Positions 1 through 5,360 of a stretch of DNA of 6,045 nucleotides are shown piece after piece (within the stretch, counting starts at the first letter, position 1; the number at the start of each line of letters is the position of its first letter). The position numbers were made by a program, and so were the translations under genes. The DNA comes from Armatimonadota bacterium (GTDB lineage Bacteria; Sysuimicrobiota; Sysuimicrobiia; Sysuimicrobiales; JACQTN01). The stretch spans positions 1 to 6,045 of the forward strand of contig JACQTN010000154.1 in assembly GCA_016210785.1 (NCBI GenBank), in the 5' to 3' direction. The notes beneath the pieces are model-generated. The model was not told the origin of the DNA. It saw only the letters and a list, made by a program, of their open reading frames with translations, and ran no database searches.

Positions 1-107
1 CCCTCCTTCGGCACGTACGGGAGCACCAGGGTGACGTCTTTGGCCTCCAGCGCCTTCACGGCCGCCTTGACGACCGGTCCGTCCATGGTATCGCAGTGCG
101 GGGGCAT
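1..107 (-). CDS. DUF6448-type small protein, N-terminus only
   Basis: Only the first 35 codons are in the window; the gene leaves it at base 1. The ATG at 107-105 is preceded by a near-ideal Shine-Dalgarno stretch (GGAGGTGAGG on the minus strand, 120-111), which fixes the start. The protein begins MPPHCDTMDGPVVKAAVKAL and continues with a conserved-looking LVLPYVPKEG. The HCDTMDGPVV opening is what I recognise from DUF6448 family proteins, whose function is not known to me. No signal peptide is visible before the HCDT motif, so this version looks cytoplasmic or starts at the mature motif. It lies 35 bp downstream of the CDF transporter gene on the same strand and is probably co-transcribed with it. 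The His/Cys/Asp opening could suggest metal contact, but that is inference. It is in the same reading frame as the 5' part of the transporter gene. Confidence 0.75.
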   Translation of the reverse strand, partial: MPPHCDTMDGPVVKAAVKALEAKDVTLVLPYVPKE

Positions 108-142
108 TCTCCTCACCTCCTCGAGTTCAGCTCCCGATCCTG

Positions 143-1139
143 TCACCGCGCCGGCGGGCGTGCCATCTGTGCGGCGTCTGTGGTGGCCGCGGCATCCGCG
201 GCGGCCAGGGCCTCCCCGGCACCCGGGACCTCCCCGGCATCCCGAACCCTCTCGACCCCGGACAGTGCTGCCGGCGCCGCCGCCTTCACGCGAATCACGC
301 AGTATCCGGGCATCACGGTGTCGTGGATGCGCGCCTCCACCTCCCCGGCGATCCGGTCCGTCTCCTCCACGGGCAGACCCCGCCGCACCACGACGTGCAT
401 CGCCGCGTGCACCACGTCCGGCCCCGTACTCCACGCGCAAGTCCTGCACGTCGAGCACGCCTTCCACCGTGCGCGCCCGGCGTTCCACCTCCGCCAGGAA
501 CGCGGGGCCCGGCGAGCTGCCCAGCAAGATGCACAGGTTTTCCCGGAACAGGCGGAGGCCCTTGTAGGCGATGATGGTGGCCACGACGATGGCGGCGATG
601 GGGTCGGCAACCGGCCACCCTTTCACGATGAATACAGTCCCGACCAGCGCCGCGGCCAGGCCCAGCTCGTCGTTGAACAGCTCGGCGAACTGGGCCGCGG
701 CGGCTGCGCCGCGCGCCTTTGCGGTGAACAGCTTCACCAGCGGCGCGGCGACGATCACCATGGAGACCACGATCACCGCGAGCGCTAGCGGGAGGTTCTG
801 GTAGACGGCCTCCTCGGGCCGGAACAGGCGCGGGATCGCCTCCTCGTACATCTTGTAGGAGGTGAAGGAGATGAACAGGGTGGCGGCTACCAGCGCGGCG
901 GCGTTTTGTGCCCGGCCGTAACCGAACATGTGGATCTGGTCCGCGGGGCGGCGCGAGTAGACGAGGGCCACCAGCAGGAATCCCGAGACGAAGATGTCGC
1001 CGAGGGTGTGCATGGCCTCCGCCAGCATGACCATGACCCCGGTGGGGAAGTAGACCGCCAGCTTCAGGGCGAAGACGAAGAAGTACAGCCCCAGCGTCAG
1101 CTTCAGGACGCGCAGTTCGTCACCGTGCCGGGCGCTCAT
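143..1139 (-). pseudogene. Cation diffusion facilitator metal transporter, frameshifted
   Basis: This encodes a CDF-family divalent metal/proton antiporter of the inner membrane. ATG at 1139 follows a purine-rich AGGGAA. Residues 1-239 read in one frame: about six membrane helices (roughly 9-30, 34-60, 80-100, 117-137, 150-175, 178-197). Helix 2 carries H44-x3-D48, the loop has FGYGRAQN (72-79), and helix 5 carries E153-x3-D157. The C-terminal cytoplasmic domain then starts (EVERRARTVEGVLDVQDLRV). At the G run on the minus strand (425-422) the frame changes: dropping one G gives YGPDVVHAAMHVVVRRG, and the CDF domain continues to a TGA at 145-143, for about 331 residues, a normal family length. 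Without correction the frame stays open but becomes Gly/Arg-rich. A sequencing or assembly indel in the homopolymer is as likely as true inactivation. The metal is not determinable; helix 5 has Glu where zinc exporters such as YiiP have His. Confidence 0.85.
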
Positions 1140-1250
1140 TTCCCTGCTCCCACGCCGCCGCGCGACACGCCTGGGACGCTCCTTTGTCAACGTATGCCCG
1201 GACGCCCGCACGGCTCATCGGATGTGGAGATGATCCTGCATCCGTGAACA

Positions 1251-1279
1251 CGGCAGGCCGGGCACAACCCGGCCTGCCG
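1251..1279. repeat. Perfect 12-bp inverted repeat, 5-nt loop
   Basis: CGGCAGGCCGGG (1251-1262) and CCCGGCCTGCCG (1268-1279) are exact reverse complements around the loop CACAA. It lies between the divergently transcribed CDF transporter and protease genes. Neither side has a T-tract, so it is not a classical intrinsic terminator. It could be an operator, a leader hairpin of the CDF transcript, or a structural barrier between the two promoters. Confidence 0.7.
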
Positions 1280-1288
1280 CCGCTGCTG

Positions 1289-1320
1289 CTTCGCCTGCGG
1301 GTACAGGTCCCGCGGCGAAG
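1289..1320. repeat. Second hairpin in the divergent intergenic region
   Basis: CTTCGCC (1289-1295) pairs with GGCGAAG (1314-1320), and GCGGG (1297-1301) pairs with CCCGC (1309-1313). This gives a 12-bp stem with a single bulged T at 1296 and a 7-nt loop. It follows the perfect hairpin at 1251-1279 by only 9 bases, so the two form a tandem. No T-tract follows on either strand. Confidence 0.55.
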
Positions 1321-1353
1321 ACAGGCGTGGAAACACGGGGCTGTGGTTGGTGA

Positions 1354-1362
1354 TGTTATAAT
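1354..1362 (+). promoter_or_regulatory. Extended -10 promoter, probable leaderless start
   Basis: TGTTATAAT matches an extended -10 element (TGn followed by the consensus TATAAT, 1357-1362) in otherwise GC-rich DNA. No convincing -35 hexamer lies 16-18 bp upstream, which the TGn extension would compensate. Six bases separate it from the GTG at 1369, so transcription would start on or next to the start codon. No Shine-Dalgarno sequence lies upstream of that GTG, consistent with a leaderless mRNA. Confidence 0.6.
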
Positions 1363-1368
1363 ACAGCC

Positions 1369-1725
1369 GTGGGTCTTTTCCGCGTACCAGCACGGTTGAC
1401 AGGCCCGGTCGGGCACAGCGAAGAGGTCGAACTTCTCGTCGACACCGGTGCGACGCTGGTGGTCGTGTCGCGCGACCTGGCCGACCGTCTCGGCTTGATC
1501 GCACGGCGCCATCAGCCGGTCGTGATGGCGGGAGGCAAGCGCGAGATCTGGCCCGTGGCGGAGGTGCGCCTCACCCTCGACGGTCAGGAGGTCACCACGC
1601 CGTGCTTCATCGCGCCGGGGGGACCTCCGCTGCTGGGCGCCGTGGCCCTGGAAAGCCTGTTCCTCGCCGTCGATCCCGTGGCAAAACGGCTGACCCCCAC
1701 GGAGGGGTTCGTCGGGAGGATATGA
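1369..1725 (+). CDS. Retropepsin-like clan AA aspartic protease
   Basis: This 118-residue protein has the single-lobe retropepsin layout. The catalytic motif LVDTGAT is at residues 23-29, with the active-site Asp at 25, followed by hydrophobic strands (LVVVSRDLADRLGL). A flap-like segment (VMAGGKREIWPVAEVRL, about 52-68) follows, and the second hydrophobic-hydrophobic-Gly element is PLLGAVALESLFLAVDP (about 86-102). Such proteases act as homodimers, each subunit giving one Asp. The length is complete for stand-alone bacterial members, and the conserved opening 'MGLFRV' supports the GTG start at 1369 over later ones. There is no signal peptide or membrane segment, so it should act in the cytoplasm. 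The substrate is unknown. It is monocistronic: its own promoter lies 6 bp upstream, a terminator follows, and its neighbours run on the opposite strand. Confidence 0.85.
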   Translation: MGLFRVPARLTGPVGHSEEVELLVDTGATLVVVSRDLADRLGLIARRHQPVVMAGGKREIWPVAEVRLTLDGQEVTTPCFIAPGGPPLLGAVALESLFLAVDPVAKRLTPTEGFVGRI

Positions 1726-1803
1726 TCCGCGCCATCTGCCGGTCCCGGTACGCCCGTCAGTATCCATATCTTCCTGCCGGATCGCCCACCGCCGCGGCCT
1801 GAA

Positions 1804-1851
1804 GGCGCGGTGCCCGGCGGCACGCGGACGCGCGCCCGGGTTTTCTTTTTT
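1804..1851 (+). terminator. Intrinsic terminator after the protease gene
   Basis: GGCGCGGTGCC (1804-1814) folds back on GGCAC (1819-1823) and, across a short internal loop, on CGCGCC (1831-1836). A T-tract TTTTCTTTTTT follows at 1841-1851, striking in DNA this GC-rich. The polarity suits the plus-strand protease gene that ends at 1725. The minus-strand gene ending at 1899 gets no matching T-tract here. Between 1726 and 1803 I see nothing else convincing. Confidence 0.65.
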
Positions 1852-1898
1852 CCCCGGAGGGGCGGCGAACCGCACCGCGACAGGCGGGCGGCGGTCTC

Positions 1899-3008
1899 CT
1901 ATGGCCTGCGCGGGGTCTGCTGCGGCGCGCCCATCAGCGCGCGGGCCGTGTTCGCCAGGAACAGCAGTAGAGCCACCGCGTTGAGCAGCGCGCCCCACCG
2001 CCGCGCGGGGGGCGACCCGGCCAGATCTCCGGCCACCCGCAACACCAGGGACGCATGCAGCAGGGCGAGGTGACCGTAGAAGACCGGATGGAACGGCAGC
2101 GCACGCTCCAGCAGCGCGGGGAGGACGATGGGCGCGTGGGCAAACACCATGGCGAAGACGAACCCGAGGAAGACGGCGTGCAGCATGGCGTCGTAGAGTC
2201 CCTCGGCCGGCGCCACGCCCAGCAAGATCCACAGGACGCCGCCGGCGCCAAGCCAGACGTAGCCAGACAGGAGGCTCGCCGCGATGAAGCGGGGCAGACC
2301 GCGCTGGCGCAGCCCGTGGCGGGCCACGTCGTACCGCAGCAGCCACAGGGCCAGCGCCACCATGCCGGCGCCCGCGGCCGCGGCGCCGACGCGGATATCC
2401 ATCACCGCCAGCGTGAGCCCGGCGACGTGCGCCGCCGCGGAGGCGACGAACGCGGCGCGGGCCGCCGGCGATGGCATCGTCAGCCGGCTGAGGTCGAGCC
2501 GCTCGCCCGCGATCACCAGCACCAGAAACCCGGACCACCACAGCGCGGCAAGGGAGATGGGAGCGCCCGCCAGCCACAGGCCGTTCCCAGCCAGCCAGAC
2601 CACGGCCGCCGCGCCCATGGTGGCGGTGTGGAGGGCGGGCTGCACGCGCAAGATCGCCACGTACACCGCCACGAGCCCGGCGCTGGCGAGCGTGATCAAC
2701 AGGCGCGCCGCGCCCTCCGCGATTCCCACCAGCAGCAGCACCGCCCCCAGCGCCGACAGGAGCGGACCCGCGTAGGCCCAGGGCGCGCGAAGTGCCACCG
2801 CACGCTCCAGGCCGATCAGCGTCCCCAGGACGCCCGCAACCATGAGCGGCCCGTGCGCCAGCGGCAGCGCCGGGCGCAGCGGCGGCCAGGCCCACCCCGC
2901 CCGCACCAGCCCCGCCCACAGGCCGGCCAAGAGAACCAGGACGGCGATGGCGGCCAGCGGCGCAGGCCGGCGAAGGCGGACGGGCGTGTGCCAGCGGTGC
3001 GACGTCAT
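1899..3008 (-). CDS. Polytopic membrane protein, loosely NnrS-like
   Basis: From the ATG at 3008 the protein has 369 residues and is almost entirely hydrophobic, with roughly 10-12 membrane helices and few charges between them. Histidines sit within or at the edges of predicted helices: H52 (AHGPLMVAGVLGTLIGLER), H127, H277 (MLHAVFLGF), H291 (FAHAPIVLP), H307 (FHPVFYGH), H313 and H318. In NnrS and haem-copper oxidase relatives such helix histidines bind haem or copper, and the general look resembles NnrS. I do not recognise an exact family and offer no function. The start is uncertain: the frame also has a GTG at 3077, which would add 23 Arg-rich residues. Neither start has a good Shine-Dalgarno site. 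It is 129 bp (or 60 bp) downstream of the PIN toxin gene on the same strand, with no terminator seen between them, so read-through from the toxin-antitoxin promoter is possible. Confidence 0.75.
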   Translation of the reverse strand: MTSHRWHTPVRLRRPAPLAAIAVLVLLAGLWAGLVRAGWAWPPLRPALPLAHGPLMVAGVLGTLIGLERAVALRAPWAYAGPLLSALGAVLLLVGIAEGAARLLITLASAGLVAVYVAILRVQPALHTATMGAAAVVWLAGNGLWLAGAPISLAALWWSGFLVLVIAGERLDLSRLTMPSPAARAAFVASAAAHVAGLTLAVMDIRVGAAAAGAGMVALALWLLRYDVARHGLRQRGLPRFIAASLLSGYVWLGAGGVLWILLGVAPAEGLYDAMLHAVFLGFVFAMVFAHAPIVLPALLERALPFHPVFYGHLALLHASLVLRVAGDLAGSPPARRWGALLNAVALLLFLANTARALMGAPQQTPRRP

Positions 3009-3137
3009 GGCGATGGAAGTCTTGCGGGACCTCAGCGCGGGCCCGGACTCTCTATTCGACGCCCGGCGCGGCGTCACCTGAAACGTCGCGGAGAAACAGG
3101 CTGACCCGCGGACACAGAAGGCGTGGAGGAGGCGGCG

Positions 3138-3545
3138 TCAAAGCCAGTCGATCTTGACGAGTCGGGAGACTGCGCGAAACTCGGGATCGCCGGTGACGAT
3201 CGCCGCGTCGTGCTTCAAGGCGGTCGCCACCGCGAAGGCATCGGCGTACGCGATTCCAAATCGGCCTTTGATCCTCGCCGCCTCGATGACGTCCGGGAAG
3301 GCGTTGGACACGGGCTGGATGGGGAGCGTCTCGAGCCTGTGCAGCACGGCTTCGGCCTGCTCCGGAGATCGAGCTCTGGCCGTGACGTAGTAGACTTCTC
3401 CGATATTGATCTCGTTCATGAGCACGGGCTCGGCAGAGGCTCTGGCCTCCCGCAACAAGTGTCTAACTCTTTCGCACCCGCGTTCCCTGTTGAGGAAGGC
3501 GAGCATGGCGAAGGAATCGAGCAGACTTCTTCGCAGCGCGGGCAT
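3138..3545 (-). CDS. vapC: PIN-domain ribonuclease toxin (VapC-like)
   Basis: This is a 135-residue complete PIN domain. The acidic residues that bind the metal in the active site are all present: D10 (SLLDSFAML), E45 (MNEINIGEVYY), D102 (GIAYADAFAVATAL) and D120 (IVTGDPEF). VapC toxins of this type cut RNA, often tRNA, when freed from their antitoxin. The ATG at 3545 is the only sensible start, because a TGA lies in frame about six codons upstream. An AAGGAG sits about 13 bases before it, somewhat far for a ribosome binding site, so translational coupling to the overlapping antitoxin is likely. The gene starts 83 bases before the antitoxin stop codon. Third positions here are visibly less GC-rich than in neighbouring genes, which would fit horizontal acquisition. 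Confidence 0.9.
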   Translation of the reverse strand: MPALRRSLLDSFAMLAFLNRERGCERVRHLLREARASAEPVLMNEINIGEVYYVTARARSPEQAEAVLHRLETLPIQPVSNAFPDVIEAARIKGRFGIAYADAFAVATALKHDAAIVTGDPEFRAVSRLVKIDWL

Positions 3546-3768
3546 GATCTCGTCGTCGCTCCTTCACCAGCGCCCTGGTCAGGGAGGGCCCGCCCTGAAG
3601 CATCCCGCACGCGGCTTCAACGGGGTCGTCCGGAATCGGCTCAATGGTGACCTTCCCCTGTCCGGCCAGCGTGACCAGGACCCTGGCTCCAGGCTTCAAG
3701 CCGATCTGTTCCCTGAGGTCCGCGGGAATCACGACCTGTCCTTTGGCCGACGTCTTGACGACAGCCAT
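3463..3768 (-). CDS. vapB: AbrB/MazE-family antitoxin (VapB-like)
   Basis: This is a 101-residue protein. The N-terminal swapped-hairpin DNA-binding domain is at residues 1-45: MAVVKTSAKGQVVIPADLRE, then GLKPGARVLV. This is the standard AbrB/SpoVT pattern (K-x-S-x-K-G-Q-V-V-I-P). The C-terminal tail (PVEAACGMLQGGPSLTRALV, then KERRRDHARAAKKS) should wrap the toxin, as in related pairs. The ATG at 3768 is chosen because homologues start at this point; GGGA lies 6 bases upstream. An in-frame GTG at 3804 would add 12 residues and sits exactly where the promoter at 3811-3839 would start a leaderless transcript, so it remains possible. The last 27 codons overlap the toxin gene. The protein dimer, alone or with toxin, probably represses its own promoter. 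Confidence 0.88.
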   Translation of the reverse strand: MAVVKTSAKGQVVIPADLREQIGLKPGARVLVTLAGQGKVTIEPIPDDPVEAACGMLQGGPSLTRALVKERRRDHARAAKKSARFLRHARLPQQGTRVRKS

Positions 3769-3810
3769 ACCGTTTCCCTCGACTGGAGACCGTTCAACTT
3801 CCACCTAAAA

Positions 3811-3839
3811 AGTATAACGTGTGGCCCACTCGGGGTCAA
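3811..3839 (-). promoter_or_regulatory. Sigma70-type promoter of the toxin-antitoxin operon
   Basis: On the minus strand, TTGACC (3839-3834, 5 of 6 consensus) is separated by exactly 17 bases from TATACT (3816-3811, 5 of 6 consensus). Predicted transcription starts near 3804, giving a 5' leader of about 36 bases before the ATG at 3768, or none before the GTG at 3804. No obvious inverted repeat overlaps the promoter. Confidence 0.75.
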
Positions 3840-3840
3840 A

Positions 3841-4086
3841 CTGACGTTTCCGGGGTCGTCGGGAGCGTAGGGGCAACCTCATGCCGGCCGCGCCTGGGTG
3901 GCGAGCGCTGCCTGGGGGTGGGGTGGCGTCTGCCACGGATCACAGATCGGCCCGCCGCCCGATACCCCCGGCGCGCGGCGGCGCCGTACAGTACCATGAA
4001 GGGAAGAAGCCCGCCCCAGAGCGGGCCGCACCCACATGGCACAGTCCTCGACGGCTAACCCTTTCTAGGCGTGTCTTCCAATTCTG
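3841..4086. other. Intergenic stretch without a defended gene
   Basis: This is the space between the divergent toxin-antitoxin promoter and the ABC operon. It holds a hairpin, GCCCGC (4009-4014) with GCGGGC (4021-4026). On the minus strand that hairpin is followed by a pyrimidine-rich TTCTTCCCTT, weakly terminator-like. A 68-codon minus-strand ORF (4042-3836) has a passable GAGGA site 7 bases before its ATG and a short hydrophobic stretch (PLWGGLLPFMVLYGAAA). The rest is Arg/Pro-rich and looks like non-coding GC-rich DNA. No tRNA-like or riboswitch-like fold was recognised. Confidence 0.5.
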
Positions 4087-4111
4087 CCTGCGGGCCTAGA
4101 CCGCCCGCAGG
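4087..4111. repeat. Perfect 9-bp inverted repeat upstream of the ABC operon
   Basis: CCTGCGGGC (4087-4095) and GCCCGCAGG (4103-4111) are exact reverse complements around the loop CTAGACC. It lies 63 bp before the chosen ATPase start. There is no T-tract on either side. It could be an operator or part of the 5' leader, and its role is not shown by the sequence. Confidence 0.6.
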
Positions 4112-4163
4112 GTGGCGGGGCACCGCGATGTCGGTGAGCGTGGTAACATGAGTGGCCTTGCAC

Positions 4164-4177
4164 GGAGGTGGCACGTG
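4164..4177 (+). promoter_or_regulatory. Ribosome binding site that decides the ATPase start
   Basis: GGAGG (4164-4168) sits 6 bases before the in-frame GTG at 4175-4177, the best Shine-Dalgarno and spacing pair among the in-frame starts. The GTG at 4112 and ATG at 4148 have no comparable site, and their extra residues do not match ATPase N-termini. A later GTG at 4229 lies directly after the palindrome at 4201-4229 and is the main rival. A weak -10-like TGGTAACAT is at 4141-4149. Confidence 0.65.
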
Positions 4178-5353
4178 ACGGTGGTGGGCGAGCGCGGGGT
4201 CCCCGGAAAATGCGAAACATTTTCCGGGGTGCGCCGGGGCCACCTGATCGACCTGCGGCGCGTGGTCAAGGTGTACGAGAGCGCCGCGGGCCGGTTCACG
4301 GCCCTCAAGAACGTCGACCTTCAAGTTGACGAGGGCGAGTTCGTGGCCGTCATCGGCAAGTCCGGGAGCGGCAAGTCCACGCTGATCAACATGATCACCG
4401 GCATCGACCGGCCCACCTCAGGCGAGGTGATCGTGGCGGGCACGCCGGTGCACACCCTCGGCGAAGGCGCCATGGCGGTGTGGCGGGGGAAGGCGCTGGG
4501 GATCATCTTCCAGTTTTTCCAGTTGCTTCCCACCCTGACCCTCATCGAGAACGTCATGCTGCCCATGGATTTCGCGGGCCTGTACACGCCGCGCCAGCGG
4601 TGGGAGCGCGCCATGCACCTGCTGGATCAGGTGGGGCTGGCGGAGCACGCCTACAAGGTGCCCGCGGCGGTCTCCGGCGGGGAGCAGCAGCGCGCAGCGA
4701 TCGCCCGCGCCCTGGCCAACGACCCGCCGATCCTGGTCGCCGACGAGCCCACCGGCAACCTGGACTCGCAGACGGCACGCTCCGTCTTCCGGCTCTTCGA
4801 AGACCTGATGCGGCAGGGCAAGACCATCCTGATGGTCACCCACGACAGCGACCTGGCCCAGGCGGTCTCTCGCACCATCGTGCTCGCCGACGGCCAGATC
4901 ATCGAGGAGTACCTGGCGCGCGTCTTCCCCGCCCTCACCGAGTCGCAGCTCGTGGAGATCACGCGCCAGCTCGAGCCCATCCGGTACCTGCCCGGCGCCA
5001 TCATCATCCGCCGCGGGCAGATCCCCGACCGCTTCTACCTGATCACGCGGGGCAAGGTGGAGATCCTCATCCAGCGGGACGAGGGTCGCGAGTTCGTGGT
5101 CACCACCATGAGCCGGGGGCAGTTCTTCGGCGAGATCGAGCTGCTCCGCGGCGGGCAGGCCATCGCCACGGTGCGGGCTGCGGTGGATGCCGGCGTGGAG
5201 GTAGCGGCGCTGGAGCGCAAAGAGTTCGAGGCCCTGGTGTCCCAGTCGGAGGCGGTGCGGCAGGCCATCGAGCGCGTCGCGGAGGAGCGCGCCGCCGTGC
5301 ACATGGCGGCCAGCGGGCGTGCACCCGAGGGCGGGGAGCCCCGCCGTGACTAA
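4175..5353 (+). CDS. MacB/LolD-type ABC ATPase fused to a cNMP-binding-like domain
   Basis: This 392-residue protein (from GTG 4175) joins two domains. Residues about 23-245 are an ABC ATPase of the MacB/LolD/FtsE branch. It has [16 protein letters not shown] at the N-terminus, Walker [10 protein letters not shown] (61-69) and Q-loop glutamine 113 (IIFQ). The signature is VSGGEQQR (166-173), Walker B ILVADEP (186-192, catalytic E191), the D-loop GNLD (194-197) and the switch H223. All catalytic residues are present. Residues about 248-375 are a cyclic-nucleotide-binding-like beta roll starting [12 protein letters not shown], with [12 protein letters not shown] and the cassette [16 protein letters not shown] (318-333). 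The cassette has Gly-Glu but Ala where cAMP binders have Arg. LolD and MacB ATPase domains are normally about 220-250 residues, so the C-terminal domain is an addition. The following FtsX-type permease is the obvious partner. The ATPase should act at the inner-membrane face; the substrate or mechanical task is unknown. Confidence 0.92.
   Translation: MTVVGERGVPGKCETFSGVRRGHLIDLRRVVKVYESAAGRFTALKNVDLQVDEGEFVAVIGKSGSGKSTLINMITGIDRPTSGEVIVAGTPVHTLGEGAMAVWRGKALGIIFQFFQLLPTLTLIENVMLPMDFAGLYTPRQRWERAMHLLDQVGLAEHAYKVPAAVSGGEQQRAAIARALANDPPILVADEPTGNLDSQTARSVFRLFEDLMRQGKTILMVTHDSDLAQAVSRTIVLADGQIIEEYLARVFPALTESQLVEITRQLEPIRYLPGAIIIRRGQIPDRFYLITRGKVEILIQRDEGREFVVTTMSRGQFFGEIELLRGGQAIATVRAAVDAGVEVAALERKEFEALVSQSEAVRQAIERVAEERAAVHMAASGRAPEGGEPRRD
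4201..4229. repeat. Perfect 12-bp palindrome at the 5' end of the ATPase gene
   Basis: CCCCGGAAAATG (4201-4212) and CATTTTCCGGGG (4218-4229) are exact reverse complements around CGAAA. The centre is AT-rich in GC-rich surroundings. With the GTG 4175 start it lies in codons 9-19, before the conserved ATPase domain. With a GTG 4229 start it would lie wholly in the leader. Either way an operator or an mRNA hairpin controlling translation is plausible; it lacks a T-tract, so it is not a standard terminator. Confidence 0.8.
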
Positions 5354-5360
5354 GATACCT

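Noticed and set aside
211..239. CCTCCCCGGCA repeated with an 18-bp period in the CDF tail
   Set aside because: Only two units, encoding a short Ala/Gly/Glu/Pro-rich repeat in the C-terminal tail. This is ordinary low complexity in GC-rich coding DNA.
1162..1190. Perfect TTGACA on the minus strand upstream of the CDF gene
   Set aside because: The hexamer 17 bases downstream is TGTCGC, which does not resemble a -10 element, so it is not called a promoter.
1722..1802. 26-codon ORF overlapping the protease stop by ATGA
   Set aside because: GGGAGG is only two bases before the ATG, too close to act as a ribosome binding site, and the peptide has no recognisable feature. It ends just before the terminator.
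1120..2919. Very long minus-strand open frame (599 codons)
   Set aside because: It is out of frame with the hydrophobic membrane protein gene on the same strand and also runs across the protease gene in antisense. Its translation is Arg/Gly/Ala/Pro-rich without domains, as expected for GC-rich shadow frames.
2055..3104. Plus-strand open frame of 349 codons
   Set aside because: It is antisense to the membrane protein gene, and its Gln/Arg/His/Pro-rich translation has no recognisable motif. The minus-strand reading gives clean membrane helices.
4418..5302. Minus-strand open frame of 294 codons opposite the ABC ATPase
   Set aside because: The plus strand carries every ABC and cNMP-like motif in one frame. 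The antisense translation is rich in His/Gln/Asp/Leu and is a composition artefact.
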